Below, in pieces: positions 17,576-27,217 of a DNA stretch of 64,000 nucleotides. Below the pieces are notes generated by a model, which made no database searches, was not told the origin of the DNA, and worked only from the letters and a program-made list of their open reading frames with translations. A program made the translations under genes and the position numbers. The stretch spans positions 62,001 to 126,000 of the forward strand of contig NZ_VTXE01000002.1 of the NCBI RefSeq assembly GCF_013114595.1. Direction: 5' to 3'. This stretch comes from Vibrio sp. 99-8-1 (GTDB lineage Bacteria > Pseudomonadota > Gammaproteobacteria > Enterobacterales > Vibrionaceae). Within the stretch, counting starts at the first letter, position 1, and every line of letters starts with the position of its first letter.

Positions 17576-19846
17576 CTAGTGGCAATGAAGCGCATAGATA
17601 CAAGCCAATCCTCCATGAGTGCTATGTATCTTTATTTCAATACACTGAACTTGATTTAAGAGTTCAATCTGATGCAGGTTGGTAGAGAGGTGATTACCTT
17701 TCACTTGCTTATACAGTTGGCCATCAATATAGAGATCGTAATCTTTGACACAGTTAGGAGATACATTTTCGTGGTGTCCCCATTGAGCGGTTTCCATCGC
17801 GTGATCAAAATCATTATCGAACATCAAGGTTATATGATCGAGAGTGGTTGGAGAAGGGAACGTTAGAGTTACGGTTGGATTACGATCTTCTTCACTTGGT
17901 GCCCAAGCATGAGAGTGATCATTTGGGCGTAATTGGCCATTAAGCATATTTTCAGCAGCGTATGCTTGTAATGGTCTATTTAATTTGAATGCTGGTAAGT
18001 ATTTGTTAGGTCTACGTTTTGGTAACCAAAATTCAAATTCATCTACTCCCCAATCACCGTTGGCAATCTGCTTGGGTTGTTTTGCGACTTTTGGGTTAAC
18101 CGTATTATATACTGTCAAAATAGCCGGCAGTTCTGTTGTTGAACTGGCGATAGCAAGATCGAGGTTCTCTTCCAGCTTAATAAAGAGATATTGATCTATT
18201 GGTGAGATGTAATTGAACGATAATACATACTCGTTATCCCCTTTTTCAATAGCTATATCGTGACCCGTATTAACTATCTCCGGAGTATGATTGAAAGGTT
18301 TAGTCGCAGTCAAAAGACGCGCTTTAAGTGTTGTCGTTTTAACCGCAGTGATGGCCAAGGTGATATCGGGAAGTTGCTCTCCTGATTTTATGGGTAGCAT
18401 CAATGCTTGGCTTTCTGCCAACTGCCGATAGCCGGCATTCTTTTTAACAGATTGCACTTGGTAGGTTGAAGATGCGGTAATGGTTCCGGAAAAGTGCGTA
18501 GTAGAAGAGAGTCTCGGTATATAAAAACCTTTGCTGATCAATTGTTGTTGAAGCGTATTGATATGTTCTGGTTTACTTAAATCAGCAGGGTGAAGTTTTA
18601 GCCTGTTGGCAAGTGCCGCTGCTTCTCCTATTACTTGTCCATTTTGTCCTGATGTACACATTACTCTTGTCGAACCAAAGGCTACATGTGTGGTTGAAAG
18701 TGTTCGGCCTCCAAGAAATAAATTAGTGATATCTTTAGCGTACATAGTCCGGTAAGGGATGGTGTATGTGCCTTTACTGTGAAATTGTCGGCAGCCATCA
18801 TGCTTACTATACACACCATCAGCAGGGTGAAGATCGATTGACCAACCGCCAAAACTTACTGCATCATAATGATCGATCTGATTGATAATATCTTTTTGAG
18901 TTAATAGATAATCACCGATAAAGCGACGACTTTCTCTCTTTCCGGGAATTAACCCTACCCACTCAAGCGTCATATTGTTTGCTTCTGGAAAATGGCCACT
19001 GTTTTTAATGTGATCCCATACCCCCCATACGATTTTCCATAATTCCCATTTGATAGTTTCACTATCATGAACGGTGTTTAATCTGCCGCCCCATTCAAGC
19101 CACCATAAATCACAACCATTTAGGTTTGAGGAGAGTTTTTTGTAGCGTGGGATTTCGGTGATGTCCTTCAAGGCAAAATCGGGAGCTGTAAAGGTCACAG
19201 GTTCTGCTACATGTTTGGTATAAAAGTAGATTGAGTGTCCCAGTTTCTGGCCGAAGCTGTCATCTGGTGCCATTCGTTCATCAAACTCGCTGCTCTCTTC
19301 TGCACCAACTCGATGGCTTGCTCCTGAAAGGTAAGCTAAGATACCATCTCCAGTACAGTCGCAGAACATGTCTCCGCTAAGTGTGTACTGCGTTTCATTG
19401 ATGGCATTAAATGCAGAAATAGAGTGTATTGTTCTCCCCTCGTCACTGTCTGTATGAGAGACTTGAAACACCGCTGTGTTGAGGAAAAGATCAATTTTTT
19501 TTTCTTTTTTAACTAGGTCGAGTAAAATCATATCGAATATAACTGGGTTGCCTTCTTTGTTTCGATATAGGTTTTCTTCTAAGATTTCGCCCATAACACC
19601 GCCTTCTCTGGCAAATCGATTGTTATTGCCCATATGAGAAGTTGCACCAAGAGCCCATAACCTAACTTCGCTTGATGCGTTGCCACCTAGTACAGGACGA
19701 TCTTGAACTAATGCTACAGATTGACCATTTCTTGAAGCGCTTATGGCAGCACAGATACCAGCTAATCCACCTCCAGCGACTACTAAATCGAAAGAACGTT
19801 CGAGCTGGTTAAGTTCTCTTTGTGAGTCGTACGAATAAATATCCAT
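17576..19846 (-). CDS. FAD-dependent oxidoreductase with C-terminal beta-sandwich (carbohydrate-binding-like) domain
   Basis: This 756-aa protein has no signal peptide, so it should act in the cytosol. The FAD Rossmann motif AGGGLAG is at about residues 24-30, followed by GGNASSEVRLWALGA, the GDMFCDCTGDGILAYLSG segment and a GGRTLSTTHVAFGSTRVM region typical of the FAD_oxidored (PF12831) group. From about residue 600 the C-terminus looks like a discoidin/F5-8C-type beta-sandwich. Relatives are mostly uncharacterised and often lie with sugar transporters. It is divergent from an IclR regulator and near a CUT1 ABC importer, so oxidation of an imported glycoside or sugar acid is a reasonable inference. 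No other catabolic enzyme accompanies it. Confidence 0.82.
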   Translation of the reverse strand: MDIYSYDSQRELNQLERSFDLVVAGGGLAGICAAISASRNGQSVALVQDRPVLGGNASSEVRLWALGATSHMGNNNRFAREGGVMGEILEENLYRNKEGNPVIFDMILLDLVKKEKKIDLFLNTAVFQVSHTDSDEGRTIHSISAFNAINETQYTLSGDMFCDCTGDGILAYLSGASHRVGAEESSEFDERMAPDDSFGQKLGHSIYFYTKHVAEPVTFTAPDFALKDITEIPRYKKLSSNLNGCDLWWLEWGGRLNTVHDSETIKWELWKIVWGVWDHIKNSGHFPEANNMTLEWVGLIPGKRESRRFIGDYLLTQKDIINQIDHYDAVSFGGWSIDLHPADGVYSKHDGCRQFHSKGTYTIPYRTMYAKDITNLFLGGRTLSTTHVAFGSTRVMCTSGQNGQVIGEAAALANRLKLHPADLSKPEHINTLQQQLISKGFYIPRLSSTTHFSGTITASSTYQVQSVKKNAGYRQLAESQALMLPIKSGEQLPDITLAITAVKTTTLKARLLTATKPFNHTPEIVNTGHDIAIEKGDNEYVLSFNYISPIDQYLFIKLEENLDLAIASSTTELPAILTVYNTVNPKVAKQPKQIANGDWGVDEFEFWLPKRRPNKYLPAFKLNRPLQAYAAENMLNGQLRPNDHSHAWAPSEEDRNPTVTLTFPSPTTLDHITLMFDNDFDHAMETAQWGHHENVSPNCVKDYDLYIDGQLYKQVKGNHLSTNLHQIELLNQVQCIEIKIHSTHGGLACIYALHCH

Positions 19847-19907
19847 GTTGCTTTCTTAAGCCTCTAGTTTTATTTTGTAAAAAGCCAATCAACTTTCAGG
19901 AATACAT

Positions 19908-20597
19908 ATGTCTTCACAGCCAAATCAAAGCCTTATTGATGGGATACGTTGTTTACAATATCTCGCATCAAGTGATGAGCCACTAGGATGCAGAGAGTTG
20001 GCAAGGCAACTGGATATGAATCCAAGTAAAGTCAATCGACTACTCATGACAATGGCTTCAATTGGACTGACTACCCAAGATAATAAGCGACGCTATCTCC
20101 CTGGTTCAGGCATTCATGCTTTAGGTGCCCAAGCTATGCGGAGCTCGAACTTATTTCGTAAATCAATTACGGTGCTAGAAAACATCGCACCACATGATCA
20201 TATCGTTGCGCTTGGTGTCTTATGGGAAGATAAAGTGGTGTATCTCTACCACTCAAAACCCGGCCAAGACAGATATGAAGCACTTCTTGATTACAAAATT
20301 CAGCCAGCAACAAATTCGGTTATTGGTATCTGTTTATTGGCTGAGCACAGCAATGAAAAACTGACACAACTCTTAGGTGAAGATCGCTTGCAATCTATAC
20401 GTCCATTGATTGAAAAAATGCGTACAGATAAACATGTTTTCTTAAATCATTCTGACGGAGAGCTTTCAATGGCTGTTCCTATTCAGTCTGCAGATAAGGC
20501 TGCTTTAGCATTTGCGGGCTTCTATGGAATTACCACCGAGCAAACGCAAAATAAGCTACAGAGACTAGAAGTACTTGCCAGCATGCTATCCAGTTAG
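19908..20597 (+). CDS. IclR-family transcriptional regulator
   Basis: This is a 229-aa regulator with an N-terminal winged helix (GCRELARQLDMNPSKVNRLLMTM, core of the helix-turn-helix around residues 28-50) and a C-terminal IclR effector-binding GAF-like domain. The C-terminal domain is slightly shorter than average. It is divergently placed 61 bases from the FAD-oxidoreductase and upstream of the ABC operon. Two 17-bp palindromes between it and the ABC operon are its likely targets. The effector is probably the imported substrate or its oxidised product; this is inferred from context. Confidence 0.9.
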   Translation: MSSQPNQSLIDGIRCLQYLASSDEPLGCRELARQLDMNPSKVNRLLMTMASIGLTTQDNKRRYLPGSGIHALGAQAMRSSNLFRKSITVLENIAPHDHIVALGVLWEDKVVYLYHSKPGQDRYEALLDYKIQPATNSVIGICLLAEHSNEKLTQLLGEDRLQSIRPLIEKMRTDKHVFLNHSDGELSMAVPIQSADKAALAFAGFYGITTEQTQNKLQRLEVLASMLSS

Positions 20598-21003
20598 AAT
20601 GCTATTATCCATCACGTTAATCCACTGTGTTTCTATATTAGAAACAAAATAATATTATTTCAAGTTGGTTAAGATCGCAATGTCTTTCTAAGATATTGTG
20701 ATCGACATACCAATACCTCAATGGAATAATGCGACCAAGCCCTTGTAAACCCGCGTCTGAATGAGTTTTGTAAGACCATACCCTTATAAGAAACTGTGGA
20801 TGTCACAGAGAAAGGAACGATTTGGAGGGAACTTGTGCGCCCTATCAAACTTTTCTCAATTCGATATTGATGAGTTCAGGTAAAGATATTAGTGTCTCTA
20901 ATATAGAGACGGAGTGAATTTATTTGATACCCTACATTTCAGCTAGATTTATATAGATCTCTCTCAATCAGGAACAACACTTATACTCTACATTGAGGTA
21001 ACT
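20598..21003 (+). promoter_or_regulatory. 406-base regulatory gap with two IclR-like palindromes and the ABC promoter
   Basis: The gap holds palindrome 1, GTTTCTA-TAT-TAGAAAC (20629-20645), palindrome 2, GTCTCTA-ATA-TAGAGAC (20894-20910), and a promoter TTGATA (20924-20929), 18 bases, TTTATA (20948-20953). Palindrome 2 is centred about 58 bases before the predicted start, a position suited to an activator. A stray 40-codon ORF (20761-20883) has no recognisable product or ribosome-binding site. Confidence 0.6.
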
Positions 21004-22260
21004 ATGAATAAGTTAAAACTATGTGTATCAGCAGGATTGCTGGCGGCATCATCGGGTGCATTTGCATCTGAAGTGACATTTTTAAACTGGGTAACAGCTG
21101 AGCCTAGTAATAAACCTATTGTTGATGCGCTTATTGCAGAATCTGATCAAGATGTAAAAGTACTGTCTAGTTCTTGGGGAGACATGCAAAAAAATGTCTA
21201 CTTAAGAGTAAGAACCAAGCAACCATTAGATGTATTTCAAAGTTCGGCAAAGTGGCTGCCTACCTTCGCGCAATTGCCAAATTTAGTAGATTTTAATGAT
21301 GTATTCGGTAAGGAGTTTCTTGAAGAGCATATACCTGCATCGGTATTAGCGGCAGGAAAGTATAAAGGCAAGCAGTATGGTATGCCTTGGAATATCGGTT
21401 CAATAAGTTTAGTTGCAAACAAGAAAATGCTGCAGGAGAAAAACATCTCCGTAGCGCCTGAAACGATCGACGAATTTGTTTCTACCCTAAAGCAAGTAAA
21501 AGAAGCCTACCCAGAGAGCACTCCTTACGCAATGATGACGAAAGGTGGCAATCTTATCTCTAGTGATTTCCAACTGTGGCTTTGGGCACATAACGGGTCA
21601 ATATTCGATGAGCAAGGCAATGTAACTATTGATTCGGACGCCACTGTTAACACACTGAATTTTATGAAAATGCTGGTGGATGAGAAATTGGCTTCACTGG
21701 ATGTTGACCGTGGTGCTGCCCGTCGTATGTTTGGGCAGGAAAATGCCGCTTATTATTTTGATGCCACCGTTGCACGCGGGTTTGCTCGAGACTTTTCAGG
21801 AATGGGCGAAGAGTATGATCAATATGTTTACCCTATTGAGACGCCAACATTAACAAAGGATATGCAGTCACACTCTATGGAGTGGGGACACCTGCTCATT
21901 ATGTTGAATAGTGATGCCGCAAAAGTGGCGGGTAATATCAGCTCTGATAGCGCTGCCGCTAAGTTAATCAAAACATTATCGATGAACAAGCAAGTGCAGA
22001 TCGATTATTTCCAGAAAGCGGGAGCGATTCCGGTAACTTATGAAGCACGAAGCGCTCAAGAAGTGACTCAAGACAGCTATATCGTAAACTGGAATGCATC
22101 AATGGGGATACCTAAACGAAACGAACTTTCACCACTGAAGAATAGCGCGAACTATGTTGCCGTGGTAAGCGAAGAAGTGCAGTCGGTTATTCTTGGTCAA
22201 AAAGACGCTAAGGAAGCAGCAGCTTCGATGGCAAGTCGTATTAAGAGAGCAATGAAGTAA
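21004..22260 (+). CDS. Periplasmic sugar-binding protein of a CUT1-type ABC importer
   Basis: This 418-aa extracellular solute-binding protein (family 1) delivers substrate to the two permeases encoded next. A Sec signal peptide with an AFA-type cleavage site ends near residue 22 (GAFASEV). The mature part has the usual SBP features, such as KYKGKQYGMPWNIG and a later WGHLLIM segment. It is the first gene of a four-gene operon behind the IclR palindromes. The ligand is probably a sugar or glycoside and is not known. Confidence 0.92.
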   Translation: MNKLKLCVSAGLLAASSGAFASEVTFLNWVTAEPSNKPIVDALIAESDQDVKVLSSSWGDMQKNVYLRVRTKQPLDVFQSSAKWLPTFAQLPNLVDFNDVFGKEFLEEHIPASVLAAGKYKGKQYGMPWNIGSISLVANKKMLQEKNISVAPETIDEFVSTLKQVKEAYPESTPYAMMTKGGNLISSDFQLWLWAHNGSIFDEQGNVTIDSDATVNTLNFMKMLVDEKLASLDVDRGAARRMFGQENAAYYFDATVARGFARDFSGMGEEYDQYVYPIETPTLTKDMQSHSMEWGHLLIMLNSDAAKVAGNISSDSAAAKLIKTLSMNKQVQIDYFQKAGAIPVTYEARSAQEVTQDSYIVNWNASMGIPKRNELSPLKNSANYVAVVSEEVQSVILGQKDAKEAAASMASRIKRAMK

Positions 22261-22272
22261 GAGGCGCATAGA

Positions 22273-23196
22273 ATGGATATGGCATCTAATCACCATAAAA
22301 CGAAAGCTCAACATTCGGCAAATAGTTTAAAACATGGTGATCGTAAATTTGCTTACGTAATTTTGGTTCCAGCATTGACTGCATTTATGGTAATGGTTTT
22401 CTACCCATTTATAGATGCCATGTCTATGTCTCTTTATCAATATACTATTTTTGATACTGAACCTATCTTTATTGGTTTTGATAACTTTGCCAATATTTTG
22501 ACCGACCCCTATGTCTTGGGCTCTTGGTTAACAACCGCAATATTCGTTGTGTTAACAACGGCACTTACTATGGTATTGGGTTTATCTTGGGCATTGATGA
22601 TGTATCAGGATTTCCGAGGTAGGGCAGTGTTTCGCACTATGACGCTTTTACCTTGGATATTGCCAAGTACAGTTAGCGCATTTATTTGGGCTTGGATGCT
22701 AAATGGCAAGTATGGTGTGGCAAATGTATTGTTAGCGAGTGTCGGTATCATTGATGAAAATATTCAGTTTTTATCTAATGACATTGGTGCTATGGCAGCG
22801 ATTGTAATGACTCGAGCTTGGATATCCATTCCGCTATTTATGTCTTTCTTTTTAGCCGGTTTGCAGGGGATGGATTACCAACAGATAGAAGCTGCGCGAA
22901 TAGATGGAGCCGGTAATTTCTTAGTCGTTCGTAAGTTAATTTTACCTCACCTTCGCCCTGTATTTCTTGTTACAGGAGCACTAGGCATGATAGGGAACCT
23001 GCAACAGTTTGACATCATTTATGCGTTGACTGGCGGTGGGCCAGTGAGAGCAACCTCAGTTTTATCCATTGAGGTGTTCCGTCAAGCATTCCAGAACTGG
23101 GATCTAGGTATGGCGTCAGCGATTGGTGTGCTTTGGGTGTTTACTCTGATGCCGTTGGTTGTTTTCTATCTTCGTAGCTTATTTAAAGAGGACTAA
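22273..23196 (+). CDS. ABC sugar transporter permease (MalF/UgpA type)
   Basis: This is a 307-aa inner-membrane permease with six hydrophobic segments. The cytoplasmic EAA loop that docks the ATPase is visible as QIEAARIDGAGNFLVVRKLILP. The N-terminal extension (about 25 residues) is hydrophilic. The gene starts 12 bases after the binding-protein stop, with GAGGCG as ribosome-binding site. It forms a heterodimer with the next permease. Confidence 0.94.
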   Translation: MDMASNHHKTKAQHSANSLKHGDRKFAYVILVPALTAFMVMVFYPFIDAMSMSLYQYTIFDTEPIFIGFDNFANILTDPYVLGSWLTTAIFVVLTTALTMVLGLSWALMMYQDFRGRAVFRTMTLLPWILPSTVSAFIWAWMLNGKYGVANVLLASVGIIDENIQFLSNDIGAMAAIVMTRAWISIPLFMSFFLAGLQGMDYQQIEAARIDGAGNFLVVRKLILPHLRPVFLVTGALGMIGNLQQFDIIYALTGGGPVRATSVLSIEVFRQAFQNWDLGMASAIGVLWVFTLMPLVVFYLRSLFKED

Positions 23197-23199
23197 TTG

Positions 23200-24036
23200 A
23201 TGTTTGAATTACGTTCGTTAAAGGCGAAGGTAGGATTTATCTCTCTACTGACCCTTATCGCATTTTTTCTGTTTTTTCCTGTCTATTGGGCATTGAGTAG
23301 TGCATTTAAAGCAAACTCGGAACTTTATCTTGCTGATCCGACGATGTTTCCAGCTAAGTTTTACTTTGGGCATTTTATTGATGCCATTGTTGGTGGCGAT
23401 ATATTGTTACAACTTAAAAATAGCCTACTGACCTCAACAGCGTCAGCAACCTTGAATGCTGTTTTGGCGGCTTTGGCAGGATATAGTTTTGCTAAGTTTG
23501 ATTATCCGGCTAAGAAGCCATTGATGTTATTGATTCTCTCTGCGCAGATGTTTCCCTTTGGTGTATTACTTATTAGCATTTATCCCATGCTACAAAGTGT
23601 TGGACTGCTAGATACCAAAATTGGCTTGACCATCTCTTATATTGTTTTTGCATTACCTGTTAGTACTTACATGATGTATAGCTACTTTAAGCAGTTACCA
23701 AATGAGCTGATTGAAGCGGCAAAAGTCGATGGGGCAAGTAATATGAGGATATTTATAAAAATTGTTATGCCAATCTCTTTCCCTGCTTTTATCACGGTAA
23801 TGCTTTATGCCTTTATGTGGTCATGGAATGATTTACTTTACTCAATGACTCTTATTACTTCGGAAGAGAATAGAACGATAGGCCCAGGACTATTACTTAG
23901 ATACATAAACGAAAATAACGCTGATTGGGGAGGAGCCATGGCCGCTTCATTCCTAGCTGCTGCGCCTGTTGTTGCTGTGTTTGCGATGCTACAGAAACAA
24001 TTTATTGGTGGGGTGACAAGTGGCGCAGTTAAATAA
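23200..24036 (+). CDS. ABC sugar transporter permease (MalG/UgpE type)
   Basis: This is a 278-aa permease with six membrane spans and the EAA loop (ELIEAAKVDGASNMRIFIKI). The ATG at 23200 was chosen over a TTG at 23197 that lies directly on the previous stop. It is adjacent to and co-transcribed with the first permease. Confidence 0.94.
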   Translation: MFELRSLKAKVGFISLLTLIAFFLFFPVYWALSSAFKANSELYLADPTMFPAKFYFGHFIDAIVGGDILLQLKNSLLTSTASATLNAVLAALAGYSFAKFDYPAKKPLMLLILSAQMFPFGVLLISIYPMLQSVGLLDTKIGLTISYIVFALPVSTYMMYSYFKQLPNELIEAAKVDGASNMRIFIKIVMPISFPAFITVMLYAFMWSWNDLLYSMTLITSEENRTIGPGLLLRYINENNADWGGAMAASFLAAAPVVAVFAMLQKQFIGGVTSGAVK

Positions 24037-24059
24037 CAAGAATTATTGAGGAATAGAAG

Positions 24060-25139
24060 ATGGCCGATTTACAGTTAAACAAAGTAGTTAAACGTTATGG
24101 TGATATAGAAACAATTCATGGCGTCGATCTTGAAATAAAGAATGGTGAGTTTGTCGTTTTTGTGGGGCCATCAGGCTGCGGTAAGTCGACGTTACTTCGC
24201 ATGATCGCTGGATTAGAAGAGGTGACGGCGGGGGAAGTTTCTATTGATGGTCAGGTGGTAAACAACAAGCAACCGAGTGAACGTGGTATTGCAATGGTGT
24301 TTCAATCCTATGCGCTGTATCCACATATGACGGTGAAAGAGAACATGAGCTTTGGCTTGGAAGTGGCAAAGTCACCGAAAGAGTACATTGAACAAAGAGT
24401 GAGTGAAGCGGCCAAAATATTGAAGCTTGAAGAGCTACTTGATAGAAAACCTAAACAACTTTCAGGTGGGCAGCGCCAGCGTGTGGCTATTGGTCGAACT
24501 ATTGTTCGTGAACCAAAGGTGTTTCTATTCGATGAACCACTCTCTAACCTAGATGCTGAACTGCGTGTTCAAATGAGGATAGAGATATCTAAGCTGCATG
24601 AAGATTTGGGTAATACCATGATTTATGTCACCCATGATCAAGTTGAAGCGATGACCATGGCAGATAAGATTGTGGTACTTAAAGATGGCCATGTTGAGCA
24701 AGTTGGCTCTCCGTTAGAGTTATACAACTATCCAGATAATATTTTTGTTGCCGGTTTTATCGGTTCACCAAAGATGAATTTCTTAACGGTGCAGGTGAAT
24801 GAGGTGACTTCTGAAAGCACTTCGGTAACGTTAGTGGATGGGCAGAGTTTAACTTTACCGTTAACAAATAAGGGTGTAGCCGTTGGTGATACGCTCTCAC
24901 TCGGTGTTCGTCCAGAGCACTTTTTTGAAGATGGGCAGGGAGACATGGCTATTAATATCGACATTGATGTCATTGAGTGTCTTGGTGGAACATCGTATGT
25001 GTATGGGAACAGCGGTGAACAACAGGTCATTATTCAATGTGGTGAGAGCTTTAATCATAAACGAGGTGATCAAGTCAGTTTTGGCTTCGATATTCGTCGT
25101 TGTCATCTTTTTGATAGCAAGGGTATTGCATTCAAATAG
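24060..25139 (+). CDS. ABC sugar transporter ATPase (MalK/UgpC type)
   Basis: This is a 359-aa ATPase that drives the importer. Walker A is GPSGCGKST, the signature LSGGQRQR, Walker B VFLFDEPLSNLDA, and the switch His is in YVTHDQVEAMT. The C-terminal ~120 residues form the TOBE/MOP-like domain of the MalK group, including SLGVRPEHF. It closes the operon. Confidence 0.96.
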   Translation: MADLQLNKVVKRYGDIETIHGVDLEIKNGEFVVFVGPSGCGKSTLLRMIAGLEEVTAGEVSIDGQVVNNKQPSERGIAMVFQSYALYPHMTVKENMSFGLEVAKSPKEYIEQRVSEAAKILKLEELLDRKPKQLSGGQRQRVAIGRTIVREPKVFLFDEPLSNLDAELRVQMRIEISKLHEDLGNTMIYVTHDQVEAMTMADKIVVLKDGHVEQVGSPLELYNYPDNIFVAGFIGSPKMNFLTVQVNEVTSESTSVTLVDGQSLTLPLTNKGVAVGDTLSLGVRPEHFFEDGQGDMAINIDIDVIECLGGTSYVYGNSGEQQVIIQCGESFNHKRGDQVSFGFDIRRCHLFDSKGIAFK

Positions 25140-25148
25140 AGCAGAATG

Positions 25149-25168
25149 AGGTGATGGAAACATCACCT
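25149..25168 (+). terminator. Hairpin after the ABC operon
   Basis: AGGTGATG / CATCACCT with a GAAA loop makes a perfect 8-bp stem ten bases after the ATPase stop. There is no clean T tract (GCATCCTTTCC), so it may be a weak or Rho-assisted terminator or a 3'-end protector. Confidence 0.45.
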
Positions 25169-25494
25169 GCATCCTTTCCACTTCATTTTAAACCCTCAGT
25201 TCGAGAGTAAAAAAGTCAACATACTCTTAATTTTAAATCATAAGTTGTATGCATTACTTAGCAACACAAATAGACGCTAAACAATGTGCAGAGAGGCTTT
25301 AACAATCTCGAGCTGAGATCCGGTAGCAAAATTATCACCATTTAAGTAAACAAAAGCCCTTTGATTAGCGCAAAGTAACAGCAATTCTGTAAAACTGGTT
25401 AAGACCTGATATAATCCCGCGAAATTCTATAACAGACGATAAGTGCGCAATAAAAAGGGCGCTTAACTGTGGTCATCACTGAAGATTCAATAAC
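25169..25494 (+). promoter_or_regulatory. Intergenic region with the prfC promoter
   Basis: An extended -10, TGATATAAT (25407-25415), followed by a GC-rich discriminator lies 80 bases before prfC. Only a weak -35 (CTGTAA, 17-base spacing) was seen. The rest of the gap shows no ORF or RNA gene. Confidence 0.5.
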
Positions 25495-27084
25495 ATGTCA
25501 AATAGTCCATTTATAGGCGAAGTTTCCAAGCGTAGAACGTTCGCTATTATTTCTCACCCGGATGCGGGTAAAACAACCATTACCGAAAAAGTACTTCTTT
25601 TCGGACAAGCGATTCAGTCAGCAGGTACCGTAAAAGGGCGTGGCTCAAATCAGCACGCAAAGTCAGACTGGATGGAGATGGAAAAAGAGCGTGGTATCTC
25701 GGTGACTACCTCTGTTATGCAATTCCCATATAATGAGTGCTTGGTTAACCTTTTGGATACTCCGGGACACGAAGACTTTTCGGAAGATACCTACCGTACA
25801 TTAACCGCAGTAGATTCATGCTTGATGGTTATTGATGCGGCAAAAGGGGTAGAAGATCGTACCAGAAAGTTAATGGAAGTTACTCGTCTTCGTGACACGC
25901 CCATCGTAACCTTTATGAACAAGTTGGACCGTGATATTCGAGATCCAATGGAGCTGTTAGATGAAGTTGAGAGCGAATTAAAAATTGCTTGTGCTCCAGT
26001 TTCTTGGCCAATCGGATGCGGAAAAGAGTTTAAAGGTGTTTATCATATTCACCGCGATGAATCGATTCTTTACGCTACAGGTCAAGGGCATACCATTCAA
26101 GAAGAGAAAATTATCAAAGGACTTGATAATCCACAACTTGATGAGGCCATTGGCGAAGAGCTTGCTGAGCAACTGAGGGATGAGCTTGAATTGGTGATTG
26201 GCGCTTCTCACGAATTTGACCAAGAGCTGTTTCTTTCTGGTGAGCTTACACCTGTATTCTTTGGTACAGCATTAGGTAACTTCGGTGTTGACCATATGCT
26301 GGATGGACTAACTCGTTGGGCTCCTCAACCTATGTCTCGCCAAGCCAATGAACGTGAAGTGACGGCAACGGAAGAAAAATTCTCAGGCTTTGTATTTAAA
26401 ATTCAGGCCAATATGGATCCGAAACACCGTGACCGTATCGCTTTCATGCGCATAGTGTCTGGTACCTATAAGCAAGGTATGAAGATGAACCATGTTCGTC
26501 TAGGAAAGCAGATTAACATCTCTGATGCTGTTACCTTTATGGCCGGTGATCGTTCTCGTGCTGAAAATGCATTTGCAGGGGACATTATTGGTTTACATAA
26601 TCACGGGACTATCCAGATAGGTGACACCTTTACTCAAGGTGAAAATCTTAAGTTTGCCGGTATTCCTAACTTTGCGCCTGAACTGTTTCGCCGTATTCGT
26701 TTAAAAGATCCACTGAAGCAGAAACAGTTATTAAAAGGGTTAGTGCAACTTTCTGAAGAGGGTGCAGTACAAGTATTTAGACCTCTACAAAATAATGATC
26801 TTATTGTGGGCGCGGTTGGTGTTCTTCAGTTTGATGTGGTGGTTGCGCGACTTAAGTCAGAGTATAACGTTGAAGCTATTTACGAAGGGGTAAATGTGGC
26901 AACGGCTCGTTGGGTTGAGTGTGACGATGAGAAGAAACTGGATGAGTTTAAGCGTAAGAACCAAGCAAACTTAGCGTTAGATGGTGGCGATAACTTGTCT
27001 TATGTTGCTCCTACTATGGTGAACTTAAACCTAGCCAAAGAGCGCTTTCCTGAAGTTGAATTTAGAGCGACAAGAGAGCACTAA
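25495..27084 (+). CDS. prfC: Peptide chain release factor 3 (RF3)
   Basis: RF3 is the GTPase that recycles RF1/RF2 from the ribosome after peptide release and aids quality control. The 529-aa protein has the expected length. The P-loop is [10 protein letters not shown]3 DTPGHED, G4 MNKLDRD, with EF-G-like domains II and III following. In related species it lies next to rimI; here an accessory block separates them. Confidence 0.98.
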   Translation: MSNSPFIGEVSKRRTFAIISHPDAGKTTITEKVLLFGQAIQSAGTVKGRGSNQHAKSDWMEMEKERGISVTTSVMQFPYNECLVNLLDTPGHEDFSEDTYRTLTAVDSCLMVIDAAKGVEDRTRKLMEVTRLRDTPIVTFMNKLDRDIRDPMELLDEVESELKIACAPVSWPIGCGKEFKGVYHIHRDESILYATGQGHTIQEEKIIKGLDNPQLDEAIGEELAEQLRDELELVIGASHEFDQELFLSGELTPVFFGTALGNFGVDHMLDGLTRWAPQPMSRQANEREVTATEEKFSGFVFKIQANMDPKHRDRIAFMRIVSGTYKQGMKMNHVRLGKQINISDAVTFMAGDRSRAENAFAGDIIGLHNHGTIQIGDTFTQGENLKFAGIPNFAPELFRRIRLKDPLKQKQLLKGLVQLSEEGAVQVFRPLQNNDLIVGAVGVLQFDVVVARLKSEYNVEAIYEGVNVATARWVECDDEKKLDEFKRKNQANLALDGGDNLSYVAPTMVNLNLAKERFPEVEFRATREH

Positions 27085-27100
27085 GTTTATAACAAGCTGA

Positions 27101-27129
27101 GATGAAAGCCGATTTCATCGGCTTTCATC
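27101..27129 (+). terminator. Hairpin after prfC
   Basis: A perfect 13-bp stem (GATGAAAGCCGAT / ATCGGCTTTCATC) with a 3-nt loop. No T tract follows directly, so it may protect the 3' end or act together with the terminator at 27147-27185. Confidence 0.6.
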
Positions 27130-27146
27130 AGGTAAATATAGAATAA

Positions 27147-27185
27147 TAAAAAGGCAAATTCTCAATGAGAGAATTTGCCTTTTTT
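27147..27185. terminator. Bidirectional terminator between prfC and the nucleoside ABC operon
   Basis: AAGGCAAATTCTC pairs perfectly with GAGAATTTGCCTT (13 bp, 5-nt loop). It is flanked by A5 on the left and T6 on the right, so it can end transcripts from both convergent units. Confidence 0.92.
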
Positions 27186-27217
27186 AATGGCTAGAAGCAA
27201 GTGCCCTTAATAACCTG

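Noticed and set aside
20761..20883. 40-codon ORF in the gap before the ABC operon
   Set aside because: It directly follows a TGA, has no ribosome-binding site and matches nothing I know. A worn transposase fragment was considered, but no inverted repeats or transposase motifs support it.
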